From Lysinibacillus timonensis (GTDB lineage: Bacteria; Bacillota; Bacilli; Bacillales_A; Planococcaceae): a DNA stretch of 64,000 bases. The translations under genes and the position numbers were made by a program. The notes beneath the pieces were generated by a model, which had not been told where the DNA came from, did not search any database, and was given only the letters and a program-made list of their open reading frames with translations. Below are positions 24,178-34,233 of this stretch, piece after piece (position 1 is the first letter of the stretch; every line of letters starts with the position of its first letter). Location of the stretch: the NCBI RefSeq assembly GCF_900291985.1, contig NZ_LT985980.1, positions 1,372,001-1,436,000 of the forward strand. Reading direction: 5' to 3'.

Positions 24178-25152
24178 TTACGAATCCTTCAAGCTTGCAT
24201 ATGCCTGCACTAATAATTTGGTCGTTTTACGTGATGCAGCGTATTGTTCGTCGAGTGAAGTCCCATCGAGCACTTTGTTAGAGAAATATTCAATTTCAAG
24301 TTTGTAAATATCGCCTTGAACATATTCGATTCGCTCCGTTGCACCTTTTGTCACAAGTATTTGTGCGTCACCGCTAAAGACATCTGGTCGGAAGGCATTT
24401 TTCACCTTCACTGACCCCTTAGTGCCAACGATTTCGTATTCATTGCGTCCGACCATGTCAAAACTGCAATCAATGATCGCCATAACATCATTCGTTAACT
24501 CAACAATGCCAGACGTCGTCATATCGACACCCGCTTCTTTGTCGAACTGTGCCTTGAATGACATCGATACGACCTCTTCATCGAGAATATGCTGCATGGC
24601 ATGTAGTGAATAACACCCTAGATCCCAAAAGACGCCACCACCCTTTTTCGCATCCATCCGAATATTGCCTTCTCGGTTTTCAAAGAAAAATGAATGGCTC
24701 GATTTAAATAATTTCACTTGCCCAATTTCACCACTTGCCAGTATTTCTTTCACACGCGCATGCTGTGGATGAAATTGATACATAAACGCTTCCATGAAGA
24801 CTTTATCATTCTTTTGAAAGGCATCTAAAATATCCTCTAAATCCTGTTCAGCTAGTACAGCTGGCTTTTCGCATAAGACATGCTTGCCACAAGATGCTGC
24901 TTTGATAGACCATTCCTTATGCATATCGTTTGGTAGTGGAATATAAATCGCATCCACCTCCGCGTCTAATAATAGCTCGTCATAGCTTTCGTACGCACGT
25001 GGAATTTGTAGCGCTTGTGCAACCGCATGGACTTTAGCTCCTCGGCTTGCAATGGCCACTACCTCCGCATTATTTGCACGATGAATCGCAGGAATGACTT
25101 GTGTTTGTGCAATGTCAGCAGTACTTAAAATTCCCCATCTTACCTTTGTCAT
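24178..25152 (-). CDS. Gfo/Idh/MocA family oxidoreductase of the xyl operon
   Basis: 324 residues: Rossmann motif GILSTADIAQ, Glu-Lys-Pro near residues 91-93, and GGGVFWDLGCYSLHA in the substrate domain. NAD(P)-dependent sugar dehydrogenase fold, resembling xylose/glucose-oxidising members. It lies between xylB and galM with close spacing, so it probably handles xylose or a xylose-derived sugar. Similar in length and layout to the protein at 1632-2606. Confidence 0.85.
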   Translation of the reverse strand: MTKVRWGILSTADIAQTQVIPAIHRANNAEVVAIASRGAKVHAVAQALQIPRAYESYDELLLDAEVDAIYIPLPNDMHKEWSIKAASCGKHVLCEKPAVLAEQDLEDILDAFQKNDKVFMEAFMYQFHPQHARVKEILASGEIGQVKLFKSSHSFFFENREGNIRMDAKKGGGVFWDLGCYSLHAMQHILDEEVVSMSFKAQFDKEAGVDMTTSGIVELTNDVMAIIDCSFDMVGRNEYEIVGTKGSVKVKNAFRPDVFSGDAQILVTKGATERIEYVQGDIYKLEIEYFSNKVLDGTSLDEQYAASRKTTKLLVQAYASLKDS

Positions 25153-25164
25153 ATCCCATTCCTC

Positions 25165-26661
25165 CTAACGAAATGCTTGTAATGCTTCATTTAAAGATTT
25201 TGTTTGTCCATAAATTTGTGTATACACGTTGTAAATTTCATTGTAGGCCTCAACATTTTCAGCGATTGGCTCAAATACTTCACCAATAGCCACACATTTT
25301 TCTACGGCGTCCTCAAAAGAAGCTACGATCCCCGAACCAACAAGCGCTATCATACACGCCCCAATACTCGGTCCTTGTTCATTTTGCAATTGATAAATGT
25401 TTGCGTTAAAAATATCCGCCTGCATTTGTAGCCATTGTGGATTTTTAGCACCGCCACCAATCGAGATGATGTCTTGAAGTTCCTTACCAGACGCGCGGAA
25501 AATTTCTAACGTATCACGTAATGAAAACGTAATCCCCTCCAGAACTGCTTTAGCAAAATGTGCACGCGTATGTGCTGTGTCAATCCCGATAAAACTTCCA
25601 CGAATGACACTATCCGCATACGGTGTACGCTCACCCACTAAATAAGGGGTAAATAAAAGTCCGTTACTGCCAGCAGCTATGTCCTCTGTACTTGCTAATA
25701 ACTCATCAAAAGAACTGTCTTTCGCAAACGTCTCCTTAAACCAGTTAAGTGAATGTCCAGCAGATAACGTAACACCCATCGTATAATACGCATCTGTCAC
25801 TGCATGGTTAAAGTAATGTACTTTCCCACCAAAATCTTTGTCTGGCGATTGTTCAAACGATAGTAAAACGCCCGATGTACCAATGCTAACCATGGATTTG
25901 CCACCTGTCACAATACCAGAGCCGACAGCACCACAGGCGTTATCTGCACCGCCACCATATACTTTTGTCGTAGTTACTAATCCCGTAGCCTCTGCAAATG
26001 TTTCTGTTAATGTACCGACCTCCGTTGTCGCATCGATGAGTGGTGGGCAAAGTGCGCGATCAATCCCGACGGCTTCCGCCACTTCCGTACTCCAATCGTT
26101 TCGTTCAATATCTAATAGAAGCGTTCCAGCTGCATCTGAGCGTTCCATATGAAGTTCACCTGTCATCACATAGCGAACATAGTCTTTCGGTAAAACAAAG
26201 TGCTTCGCTTTCGCAAACGTTTCCGGTTCGTGCTGCTTCACCCATAAAATTTTCGGTAAAGTAAAACCTTCTAAAGCAGGATTTTTTGTAATGGCCAGTA
26301 ACTGTTCTTTCCCTACTTTCGCAACAATTTCCTCACATTGCGCTGTTGTACGTGTATCGTTCCATAAAATCGCCGGACGTAGCACTTGACCTGCTTCATC
26401 CAATAGCACCAAACCATGCATTTGACCGGAATAACTAATTCCGACGATATCTGCTACTTCCCCTGTAAAACGGCCAACAATTTCTTGAATCGTTACCGTT
26501 ACACCATCAACCCAATCTTTAGGTTTCTGCTCTGAAAAACCAGGCTTCTCATGGTATAGCTTATACGCGCACGATGCTTCATCAACAATTTGTCCCTGCT
26601 CATTCATTAAGCACGTTTTCACCGCGCTTGTTCCTAAATCAATCCCTAATACGTACTTCAT
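25165..26661 (-). CDS. xylB: Xylulokinase
   Basis: 498 residues, the normal length. FGGY carbohydrate kinase: ATP-phosphate motif LGIDLGTSAVKTCL at 4-17, GQMHGLVLLD and ILWNDTRT (substrate-binding region), and the C-terminal GGGAKNPQWLQMQADIF signature. Phosphorylates D-xylulose to xylulose-5-phosphate for the pentose phosphate pathway. It follows xylA in the operon after a 90-bp gap containing a hairpin, with CCTCCC-complement ribosome site (GGGAGG) before the ATG. Confidence 0.94.
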   Translation of the reverse strand: MKYVLGIDLGTSAVKTCLMNEQGQIVDEASCAYKLYHEKPGFSEQKPKDWVDGVTVTIQEIVGRFTGEVADIVGISYSGQMHGLVLLDEAGQVLRPAILWNDTRTTAQCEEIVAKVGKEQLLAITKNPALEGFTLPKILWVKQHEPETFAKAKHFVLPKDYVRYVMTGELHMERSDAAGTLLLDIERNDWSTEVAEAVGIDRALCPPLIDATTEVGTLTETFAEATGLVTTTKVYGGGADNACGAVGSGIVTGGKSMVSIGTSGVLLSFEQSPDKDFGGKVHYFNHAVTDAYYTMGVTLSAGHSLNWFKETFAKDSSFDELLASTEDIAAGSNGLLFTPYLVGERTPYADSVIRGSFIGIDTAHTRAHFAKAVLEGITFSLRDTLEIFRASGKELQDIISIGGGAKNPQWLQMQADIFNANIYQLQNEQGPSIGACMIALVGSGIVASFEDAVEKCVAIGEVFEPIAENVEAYNEIYNVYTQIYGQTKSLNEALQAFR

Positions 26662-26684
26662 GCTAAATACCTCCCGTCCTGAAA

Positions 26685-26724
26685 AAATAGCTGCCTTACA
26701 AGGAAAACCCTTATAAGACAGCCT
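26685..26724 (-). promoter_or_regulatory. Intercistronic hairpin between xylA and xylB
   Basis: On the minus strand AGGCTGTCTTATAAGG pairs with CCTTGTAAGGCAGCT and is followed by ATTTTTTC. It looks like a partial terminator or mRNA-stabilising structure that would lower xylB and downstream expression relative to xylA. Confidence 0.6.
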
Positions 26725-26750
26725 GTATACATAGGCCCCTTAAGTAACAA

Positions 26751-28070
26751 TTACTTTAGAGTGTTTAATACATATTGGTTGATGATCATTTTTAACTTTT
26801 CTGTACGGCCAGATGTGTTTTGAATCTCCGCTAAGCCAAGTGCATAAGCTTCAAGCTCTTTAAAGTCTGTTGTTCCTGCAACGATTTTTTGACCAATGCC
26901 TGAGTTGTAGCTATCGTAACGGATATCAACGAAGTCTTCTAAAACACGGTCTTCTAGTAATTGATGCGCAACCTTTAAGCCGATTGCAAACGAATCCATT
27001 CCCGCAATATGTGCGTAAAATAGATCATCTTGTTCAAATGAGCCACGACGTACTTTCGCATCGAAGTTTAAACCACCTTTTCCAAGACCACCGTTTTTCA
27101 GAATTTCATACATTGCTAGCGTATTTGTATAAAGATCCGTTGGGAATTCATCTGTATCCCAGCCGAGTAATAGATCCCCTTGGTTTGCGTCTACGGAACC
27201 TAACATGCCGTGAATACGGGCAGTATGTAGCTCGTGTTCAAACGTATGACCGGCTAATGTTGCATGGTTTGCTTCAATATTGAACTTGAAATGTTCCTCT
27301 AATCCGTAAGTGCGCAAGAAGGCAATACCCGTTGCTACGTCGAAGTCATATTGGTGTTTTGTCGGCTCTTTTGGCTTAGGTTCGATTAAGAATTGACCCT
27401 CAAAGCCAATTTCTTTTGCATAATCGATGGCCATATGGAAGAAACGCGCCAGGTTGTCTTGTTCAAGCTTCATGTTTGTATTAAGTAATGTTTCATACCC
27501 TTCACGTCCGCCCCAGAACACATAGTTTTCTGCGTTTAGGCGCTTTGCAATTTCTAAGCCTTTTTTCACTTTCGCTGCTGAATAAGCAAAGACATCCGCA
27601 TTTGGTGAAGTAGCTGCTCCGTGTACGAAGCGTGGATGGGAGAACATATTCGCCGTATTCCAAAGAAGCTTTGTCTTCGATGTAGCTAAATGACGTTCAA
27701 TTTCATCCACAATGATGTCTAAGTTTTTGTTTGTTTCGGCTAACGTTAAGCCTTCTGGTGCTATGTCTACATCGTGGAAGCAGAAGAAGGGCGCATTTAG
27801 TTTTTCATAAAACTCAAATGAAGCCTCTACGCGTGCTTTTGCTAAGTCCATGTAAGTATAGTGATTCCAAGAACGTTGCATATTGCCAGCACCAAATGGA
27901 TCGCCACCTTCATACGTAAATGTATGCCAGTAAGCTACCCCAAAACGTAAAATCTCTTCCATCGTTTTGTCGCCCACTTTTTCTTGTGGATTGTAGTACT
28001 TAAATGCTAACCCATTTTTGGATTGTGGTCCCTCGTATTGAATGTTTGAAATATCCTTAAAGTAAGCCAT
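26751..28070 (-). CDS. xylA: Xylose isomerase
   Basis: 439 residues, the length of class II xylose isomerases. Conserved motifs: [12 protein letters not shown] (catalytic His and metal region), [28 protein letters not shown] and [19 protein letters not shown] with metal ligands, and DANQGD. Converts D-xylose to D-xylulose in the cytoplasm with Mg/Mn/Co. It lies 15 bp downstream of xylH and upstream of xylB in the operon. Confidence 0.96.
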   Translation of the reverse strand: MAYFKDISNIQYEGPQSKNGLAFKYYNPQEKVGDKTMEEILRFGVAYWHTFTYEGGDPFGAGNMQRSWNHYTYMDLAKARVEASFEFYEKLNAPFFCFHDVDIAPEGLTLAETNKNLDIIVDEIERHLATSKTKLLWNTANMFSHPRFVHGAATSPNADVFAYSAAKVKKGLEIAKRLNAENYVFWGGREGYETLLNTNMKLEQDNLARFFHMAIDYAKEIGFEGQFLIEPKPKEPTKHQYDFDVATGIAFLRTYGLEEHFKFNIEANHATLAGHTFEHELHTARIHGMLGSVDANQGDLLLGWDTDEFPTDLYTNTLAMYEILKNGGLGKGGLNFDAKVRRGSFEQDDLFYAHIAGMDSFAIGLKVAHQLLEDRVLEDFVDIRYDSYNSGIGQKIVAGTTDFKELEAYALGLAEIQNTSGRTEKLKMIINQYVLNTLK

Positions 28071-28085
28071 ATCTGTTGCCTCCCA

Positions 28086-29261
28086 TTATTTGTTTTTACT
28101 TACGATATCTACCCATACAGCTAAAATTAAAATTAAGCCTTTTACGATATATTGCCAGTAAGCTCCGATGTTCATCATCGACATACCGTTATCAATTGCC
28201 GCCATAATTAAAGCCCCAATTAAAGCACCGATAATTCTCCCTTTACCACCAACTAAACTTGTACCACCGATGACACAAGCAGCAATTGCATCTAGCTCGT
28301 AGCCATCGCCAGCTGACACTGTTCCGGCATTTAAACGAGCAGTTAACAGCACACCCGCAACCCCAGCTAATGCACCCATAATGACGAATACCCCTAGTGT
28401 ATTACGTTTAATATTAATGCCCGATAATGCAGCTGCATGCTCATTCCCACCAATGGCATATACACGACGGCCAAACGCTGTTTTATTCGTTACAAAAACG
28501 AAGAATAAAGCCAATACGACAACGATTAAAAACGGTATTGGTACCCCCAAATAACGATTTAGCATATACGTTATGACTAGCATAACGACAGAATAGATTG
28601 CCGCTTTTCCGTAATCAATGGTCGCTGGCAATAGCAATAAGCCCATTTCAGCACGTTTTTTTCGATTTCGTATCGTAAAGAACATAATGAGTACAATGGC
28701 CACAGCAACGATGATGTAGCCAAGCGCAAAAGGTAAATAGCTGTTCCCAATTTGTTTAAACGAATCATCTAGCCCTGCAACCGTTTTCCCTTGTGAAAGA
28801 CCTAATAAGATGCCGCGGAATACAAGCATCCCACCGAGTGTGGCAATGAACGCCGGTACTGCACGATATGCGACCCACCAACCTTGCCATAAGCCTAAAA
28901 GGGCACCTACTGCTATTGCTACAAGTACAACAACCGGTGTACTCCAGCCATGCCATACTTGAAGCATCGCAGCAATACCACCAGTTAAACCAACAATTGA
29001 TCCAACTGATAAGTCAATGTGTCCTGCAACAATAACGAGCGTCATCCCCACTGCCAAAATAGCGATAACTGCCATTTGGGTAAATAAGTTCGAAATATTT
29101 CGAGAGGATAAAAAATCCCCGCCCGTTAAAACGCTAAAGATTACCGCAATACTAACTAAAGAGATAATTAACGTGTAGGATTGTAAATCAAACTTAAACG
29201 GTAATTTACGATTCTTCTGATCTAGCTGTGGTTGTTCCATCATCGCTTGTTCGTTAGACAA
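28086..29261 (-). CDS. xylH: Xylose ABC transporter permease
   Basis: 391 residues from a TTG at 29261 that has GGGGGAG 5-6 bases upstream and overlaps the xylG stop by 8 bp; the frame is open to 29315 but the extra residues lie inside xylG and add no domain. About ten membrane helices of the RbsC/XylH family. Motifs: AVGMTLVIVAGHIDLSVGSIVGL and AIAACVIGGTSLVGGKGRIIGALIG. An insert of basic residues (IRNRKKRAE) matches XylH-type permeases. Forms the xylose channel with XylG and XylF. Confidence 0.9.
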   Translation of the reverse strand: MSNEQAMMEQPQLDQKNRKLPFKFDLQSYTLIISLVSIAVIFSVLTGGDFLSSRNISNLFTQMAVIAILAVGMTLVIVAGHIDLSVGSIVGLTGGIAAMLQVWHGWSTPVVVLVAIAVGALLGLWQGWWVAYRAVPAFIATLGGMLVFRGILLGLSQGKTVAGLDDSFKQIGNSYLPFALGYIIVAVAIVLIMFFTIRNRKKRAEMGLLLLPATIDYGKAAIYSVVMLVITYMLNRYLGVPIPFLIVVVLALFFVFVTNKTAFGRRVYAIGGNEHAAALSGINIKRNTLGVFVIMGALAGVAGVLLTARLNAGTVSAGDGYELDAIAACVIGGTSLVGGKGRIIGALIGALIMAAIDNGMSMMNIGAYWQYIVKGLILILAVWVDIVSKNK

Positions 29262-30777
29262 CTTTTTCTCCCCCAGTCGCACAAACCATAATTTTTTCTT
29301 GTGTTGCTTCCTCACGAGTAAATTCCCCAGTAATACGACCGTGGCTCATCACGATAATGCGGTCCGACATCCCCAATACCTCTGGCAATTCCGATGAAAT
29401 CAACACAATTCCTACACCTTGCTGTACAAGTTCATTCATAATTTTATAGATTTCATATTTTGCCCCAACATCAATACCACGTGTTGGTTCATCTAAGATT
29501 AATAGTTTAGGATTGTTCATCAGCCATTTACTGAGAACAACTTTTTGCTGATTACCACCGCTTAGCTTACCTACCTCAACATCTAAATTGGCAGCTTTAA
29601 GCTTCATGCGGCTCGTCAGTTCTTTTGCCTCTTTCACTTCCAACGCCTGGTTAATCATTTTTAGTTTCATCACCTTATTTAAGGCGATAAGAGTCGTATT
29701 TTTCGTAATGTCCATACCTAGCACAAGCCCATATCGTTTACGGTCCTCGGATACATAGGCTAGACCCTCACGTATCGCATCTGAAGGTACTTTTATATTT
29801 GTTTTTTTGCCGTTGATTGTAACGGTTCCTTGCTTTTTCCCAGGCAGCCCGCCAAATAGACTTATGAACAATTCAGAACGTCCCGCACCGATTAACCCGG
29901 AAACGCCCAAAATTTCTCCTTTTTTCACATGGAAATTAATATCTGCTACAACCTTTTTTCCATGTTTGTCATAAGAAGTATAGTCTTCAACGCTTAAAAC
30001 TTTTTCTTCACTAATGGTATGAGGCTCGTATGGGAACAGCTCCGTCAGCTCACGACCTACCATTTTCGTAATGATTTTATCCTCTGACATCTCCGTGATT
30101 GAATCTGTGGAAATCGTCTTACCATCTCGTAAAATCGTAACGGAATCTGCTAGTTCCATCACTTCACCTAGCTTGTGAGAGATGTAAATGCAGGACACAC
30201 CTTGTTGCCTCAGTTCATTTAATAATTTCACCAGCACAGCCACATCACTTTCTGTTAACGCTGCGGTCGGCTCATCTAAAATTAAAATATCTGTCTTTTT
30301 CATTAACGCTTTGGCAATCTCTACTAGCTGCTGCTTTCCTACTGTTAGTTCCTTTACAGCCATTTGAGGGTCAACTTGTAAGCCGACCTTTTGCAATGCA
30401 ATTATGGCTTGTCTGTAGATTTCATTCCAATTAATGATTGGTTGGCGCATTAAGTCATGCCCTAAAAATAAATTTTCAGCAATCGATAATTCTTCAATTA
30501 ATGCAAGCTCTTGATAAATAATCGCAATCCCTGCATCCTGTGATTCTTTAATATTTTTAAAACGCATTTCTTGATGGTTAATGAAAATGCTTCCCGAATA
30601 TGTACCATGTGGATAAACGCCACTTAACACCTTCATTAAAGTTGACTTTCCAGCGCCATTTTCACCACAAAGCGCATGAATTTCACCTTTACGAACAGAG
30701 AACGTTACATTATCAAGAGCCTTTACGCCAGGGAATTCCTTCGTAATGCCTTTCATCTCAAGAGCAAATGACTCCAT
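29254..30777 (-). CDS. xylG: Xylose ABC transporter ATPase
   Basis: 507 residues, two tandem ABC domains as usual for sugar importers. Domain 1: GENGAGKST, LTVGKQQLVEIAKAL, ILILDEPTAAL. Domain 2: degenerate Walker A GLIGAGRSE, LSGGNQQKVVLSKWL, LLILDEPTRGIDVG. Second gene of the operon; a 346-bp gap holding a dispersed repeat separates it from xylF. Couples ATP hydrolysis to uptake by XylH. Confidence 0.94.
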   Translation of the reverse strand: MESFALEMKGITKEFPGVKALDNVTFSVRKGEIHALCGENGAGKSTLMKVLSGVYPHGTYSGSIFINHQEMRFKNIKESQDAGIAIIYQELALIEELSIAENLFLGHDLMRQPIINWNEIYRQAIIALQKVGLQVDPQMAVKELTVGKQQLVEIAKALMKKTDILILDEPTAALTESDVAVLVKLLNELRQQGVSCIYISHKLGEVMELADSVTILRDGKTISTDSITEMSEDKIITKMVGRELTELFPYEPHTISEEKVLSVEDYTSYDKHGKKVVADINFHVKKGEILGVSGLIGAGRSELFISLFGGLPGKKQGTVTINGKKTNIKVPSDAIREGLAYVSEDRKRYGLVLGMDITKNTTLIALNKVMKLKMINQALEVKEAKELTSRMKLKAANLDVEVGKLSGGNQQKVVLSKWLMNNPKLLILDEPTRGIDVGAKYEIYKIMNELVQQGVGIVLISSELPEVLGMSDRIIVMSHGRITGEFTREEATQEKIMVCATGGEKVV

Positions 30778-30829
30778 AATTTCCCCTCACTAACGTTTTG
30801 ATAGATTAGTAGAATTAAATTTTAAAATA

Positions 30830-31090
30830 AAGGGTCTGGGACACAACTAAGAAGAGTACAATCTGATTTCAAAACAGATTGTACTTTTTTGATGCAGAAA
30901 CGTTCATTTCCGAGGCAGGCGCCGCTTTCCACGGGGGAGCCTCGAGCCTCCTCGAGCTAAAGCTCTGCGGGGTCTCGAGACTGCTCCTACAATCCCGTAG
31001 GAGTCTCTGCCTGCCTCTACGATGAACGACTTTCTAATTAAGAATGAGCAATTTTTTACTATGGATAGAGCCATTCATTTATTGAAATTT
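30830..31090. repeat. Dispersed GC-rich repeat, copy 1, within the xyl operon
   Basis: A GC-rich block in AT-rich DNA containing GCTTTCCACGGGGGAGCC, CTCCTCGAG, CTCTGCGGGGTCTCGAGAC and CCCGTAGGAGTCTC. The same block order recurs at 34644-34923. At 30855-30890 an AGTACAATCTG/CAGATTGTACT hairpin followed by TTTTTT lies at one edge. Repeats of this type occur many times in Bacillus/Planococcaceae genomes and behave like MITEs. Here it separates xylF from xylG and could attenuate transcription so that the binding protein is made in excess. Confidence 0.7.
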
Positions 31091-31123
31091 TTATTTTGTC
31101 CATGCTCTTTATCTTTAAACTAA

Positions 31124-32245
31124 CTATGGACGTTCACTCTCTGGTACGTTTTTGTATACATCTTCATAAGAATGGAATTCGTCTGCAATGACCGTATCCA
31201 TAATTTCATCTTTACCAACGGATATTGGATCTAGCTTAATGTATGGCACATCAACGACACCGTTGTTTACAGTTGCATCACCCTGCACTGCTTCACCTTT
31301 TGCAAGCTGAACCGCTACTTCGGCACTCTTTTCAGCAATGGTTTTGATTGGTTTGTAAACCGTCATTGTTTGTAAGCCTTCTGCAATACGTTGAACACCT
31401 GCTAAGTCAGCGTCTTGCCCAGAAATAAGTACTTTCCCCGCTAAACCTTGTGCATCTAACGCTTGAATAGCCCCTCCTGCAGTGTTGTCATTTGAAGCAA
31501 CTACTACGTCGATGTTATTTTGATTAGCCGTTAAAGCATTTTCCATAATTTTCAATGCTTCGTTTGCATCCCAATTGTCAGCCCATTGATCACCAACAAT
31601 TTTAATGTCACCCTTATCTACTAATGGTTGAATTATATTCATTTGTCCTTCGCGGAACATTTTTGCATTGTTGTCAGTTGGTGAACCACCCATTAAGAAA
31701 TAGTTCCCTGTTGGTTTTAAGTTTACTAAGTATTCCGCTTGCATTTCCCCTACGCGTACATTATCAAATGATACGTATGCAGCGATTTCTGCGTTGTTGA
31801 TCAGACGGTCATACGCTAATACTGGCACACCCTCTGCATTCGCCTGCTCTACAACTGTTGATAATGAATCAGAGTTAATCGCAATAATGACTAACACATC
31901 AATGCCTTGTGAAAGCATGTTTTGAATTTGTGATAATTGTTGTGCTTCATCACCATCTGCTGATTGTACGATGACCTCTGCCCCTAATTCCTCTGCTTTC
32001 GCGATAAAGAAATCGCGGTCATGTTGCCAACGCTCTAACGTTAAGTCAGAAACCGATAAACCAATCTTTAAGCTATCTTCCTTGTCTGTGCTCTCAGCGT
32101 TGTCTGTGTTTGAGCTACTGTCAGTAGTTGTAGTTGTAGTTGTACCTGAACTTGAACCTGCACCTGAATCTTGACCACATGCTGCTAAAACTAATACTGC
32201 TAAAAGCATAACAAATAAAAAATGAAACCCCTTACATTTCCCCAT
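31124..32245 (-). CDS. xylF: D-xylose-binding lipoprotein
   Basis: 373 residues from ATG 32245 with AAGGGGGAAG upstream; the frame is open to a TTG at 32269. Signal peptide with lipobox VLAAC, then a Ser/Thr-rich linker and a type I periplasmic-binding fold: LKIGLSVSDLTLERWQHDRDFF, QNMLSQGIDVLVIIAINSDS, VPVLAYDRLI and VVASNDNTAGG, which closely resemble E. coli XylF. The lipid-anchored protein captures D-xylose outside the membrane for XylGH. First gene of the operon, divergent from xylR. Confidence 0.93.
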   Translation of the reverse strand: MGKCKGFHFLFVMLLAVLVLAACGQDSGAGSSSGTTTTTTTDSSSNTDNAESTDKEDSLKIGLSVSDLTLERWQHDRDFFIAKAEELGAEVIVQSADGDEAQQLSQIQNMLSQGIDVLVIIAINSDSLSTVVEQANAEGVPVLAYDRLINNAEIAAYVSFDNVRVGEMQAEYLVNLKPTGNYFLMGGSPTDNNAKMFREGQMNIIQPLVDKGDIKIVGDQWADNWDANEALKIMENALTANQNNIDVVVASNDNTAGGAIQALDAQGLAGKVLISGQDADLAGVQRIAEGLQTMTVYKPIKTIAEKSAEVAVQLAKGEAVQGDATVNNGVVDVPYIKLDPISVGKDEIMDTVIADEFHSYEDVYKNVPESERP

Positions 32246-32297
32246 TGAAAACTTCCCCCTTATTCCCAATTAATGTAATATAATGTAATTCAATGTT

Positions 32298-32343
32298 ATA
32301 ATATCATGACTACGAAACTTTGTCTATTGGGTAAACAAAGTTT
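32298..32343. promoter_or_regulatory. xylF promoter with overlapping XylR operator
   Basis: Inverted repeat AAACTTTGT (32315-32323) and ACAAAGTTT (32335-32343), 11-bp spacer, matching the usual XylR operator layout. On the minus strand -35 TAGACA (32326-32321) and -10 TATTAT (32303-32298), 17 bp apart, form the xylF promoter, so the operator covers the -35. Bound XylR would block xylF and probably its own divergent promoter; xylose releases it. Confidence 0.7.
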
Positions 32344-32407
32344 ATTTTATACTTTTAATCTTCTGCTTTATGACAATATAATAATGTTTAGGAGAGTGAG
32401 GGACATC

Positions 32408-33571
32408 ATGTCTTGGAACCAGAAAATTGGAAAAAAGCTAAATAAAGAATTAATACTACAGCAAGTTTTGCTGAAGTCGCATATATCTCGCAATGAAATT
32501 ATTGAGAATACGAATTTAAAAAAAGCAACAGTTGCGAATCTAGTAAAAGAGTTAATTGAGGAGCAATTTATCGTAGAGGCTGGCAAGGAACAATCCACTG
32601 GCGGTAGACGTTCCTCTTTACTGAAACTGAACGAACGAGCTGGCTATGCACTTGGCATCGACATCGGGGTAAACTATTTGCGTGGGATTGTGACGAACTT
32701 GGATGGTGAAATTGTCTTTGACATCCAACAGGAAATTACAGATAATGCGTTCGAAAATTATTTTAATAATATTATTCAAATGATTCAGCTTCTAACAGAG
32801 GAAGTCCCGAAAAGTCCCTATCACATTATTGGATTAGGAATTGCGGTTCCCGGCACAATTGCAATGGACGGCACGATTATCAACGCACCCAACTTAAGAT
32901 GGCACAACGTCGATTTAGTACACCAGCTAAAATCGTATGTTGACTATCCACTATACATTAGTAATGAAGCGAATGCTGGTGCCTTTGCGGAGTTTTCTTT
33001 TATTCACAATATGCAGCACCAAAATATGCTGTTTGTTAGTATTGGTTACGGAATTGGGGTCGGGATCATCATCAACGGGGAACTATATCATGGTGAACTT
33101 GGATTTTCTGGGGAAAATGGCCACATGATTATCCAAATGGACGGGAAAACATGTAAATGTGGACGCATTGGCTGTTGGGAAGCCTACGCTTCAGAATACG
33201 CGTTTTTACAGGAAGCCGAAAAAGCCCTAAATGTTACGGACATGAGCATCGAAAAAATACTTCCGTTATATGCAAATGATCATAACTTACAAAAAGTGTT
33301 CACGGATATAGGACGCTATATTGCCATCGGGTTAATGAACTTAATTTATACATTCAACCCTTCAAAAATTGTCATTGGCAATCGAATTACATTACTTCAA
33401 AACTATATTAAAAAAGAGATTTTCAACAGGTTTAATTCCCAATCTAGTAGTTCCTACATCATGGACCAAACGGAAATTGAATTTTCAACCCTTCAGGATA
33501 AAGCAATTGTGGTCGGCGCAGCTTTAATCGCAATCAATCAATTTTTACAGCCGTCGAAACCGGGGAGTTAG
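32408..33571 (+). CDS. xylR: Xylose repressor (ROK family)
   Basis: 387 residues from ATG 32408 (MSWNQKIGKKLN), preceded by GGAGAGTGAGGG; the frame is open to 32306 but that would place coding sequence over the operator. N-terminal winged helix with HISRNEIIENTNLKKATVANLVKELIEE, then a ROK sugar-sensing domain: GYALGIDIGVNYLRGIVTNLDG, the cysteine zinc motif CKCGRIGCWEAYAS and FNPSKIVIGN. Length fits Bacillus XylR. Divergent from xylF. Confidence 0.92.
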   Translation: MSWNQKIGKKLNKELILQQVLLKSHISRNEIIENTNLKKATVANLVKELIEEQFIVEAGKEQSTGGRRSSLLKLNERAGYALGIDIGVNYLRGIVTNLDGEIVFDIQQEITDNAFENYFNNIIQMIQLLTEEVPKSPYHIIGLGIAVPGTIAMDGTIINAPNLRWHNVDLVHQLKSYVDYPLYISNEANAGAFAEFSFIHNMQHQNMLFVSIGYGIGVGIIINGELYHGELGFSGENGHMIIQMDGKTCKCGRIGCWEAYASEYAFLQEAEKALNVTDMSIEKILPLYANDHNLQKVFTDIGRYIAIGLMNLIYTFNPSKIVIGNRITLLQNYIKKEIFNRFNSQSSSSYIMDQTEIEFSTLQDKAIVVGAALIAINQFLQPSKPGS

Positions 33572-33648
33572 TGTTGGCGAGAGGAATAGTTTTTTTCGTG
33601 GAAGTGGCGGTTTTGATGGCTGTGGGGTACATATTTTATTGGCAATGG

Positions 33649-33697
33649 AAAGGCTATGGGTTTCTTCTGAACGAAGGGGCATCATAGCCTTTTTATT
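33649..33697 (+). terminator. xylR terminator
   Basis: AAAGGCTATG (33649-33658) pairs with CATAGCCTTT (33683-33692), followed by a T-rich tract. Confidence 0.75.
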
Positions 33698-33788
33698 TAC
33701 TTGCAAGGGTTTTAGAAGGACCAATGCTTTAAAAATAAATGTATGTATAAGCAAAGTTTTTAGGAAAGAGAGTCAAAGTCAAAGAATC

Positions 33789-34127
33789 TTAGTTATTAAG
33801 ATTTTTCGTTCCCCACTCACATAACTGTTCCATAATCGGTAGTAGACTATTTGCTTTATCTGTTAGACTGTACTCTACTTTGGGTGGGACTTGAGGATAC
33901 TCTTTTCGAATAACCATACCATCCGCTTCCAATTCCTTAAGCTGTGCACTCAATGTTTTAAAGGTAATATCTCCAATTTGCCTTTTCATTTCATTAAAAC
34001 GAACGGGTTGATTTTCAGCTAGGAGGTAAAGAATAAGCATTTTCCACTTACCACCAATCACCGATAATGTATAGCCAAAAGGTGTCTCTAAAATACTTCC
34101 CTTTTCTTTATAGTCACCCATACTCAT
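33789..34127 (-). CDS. HxlR family transcriptional regulator
   Basis: 112 residues from ATG 34127 ([11 protein letters not shown]), with AAAGGATA upstream; the frame extends to 34193 but would run through the probable operator. The HxlR/DUF24 winged helix is complete: [46 protein letters not shown] and [23 protein letters not shown]. This family senses thiol-reactive or aldehyde stress and controls a divergent gene; here that gene is the RidA-like one. Confidence 0.88.
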   Translation of the reverse strand: MSMGDYKEKGSILETPFGYTLSVIGGKWKMLILYLLAENQPVRFNEMKRQIGDITFKTLSAQLKELEADGMVIRKEYPQVPPKVEYSLTDKANSLLPIMEQLCEWGTKNLNN

Positions 34128-34132
34128 ATTGA

Positions 34133-34159
34133 CACTATCCTTTCTGATAGTAACTATCA
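34133..34159. promoter_or_regulatory. Probable HxlR operator
   Basis: Palindrome TGATAGTAACTATCA at 34145-34159, with a further ACTATC at 34133-34138 so that GATAGT is flanked by ACTATC on both sides. It lies between the divergent HxlR and RidA-like genes, where such regulators bind. Confidence 0.6.
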
Positions 34160-34233
34160 AAATTGTGCGTACTATTTTTTCCTTTATAGCCATTTTAAAC
34201 TTACTTTAACTTGAAATAAAGGAGAGAAAAACA

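Noticed and set aside
26870-27283. 137-residue plus-strand frame inside xylA
   Set aside because: Antisense shadow of a well-supported gene with no start signal.
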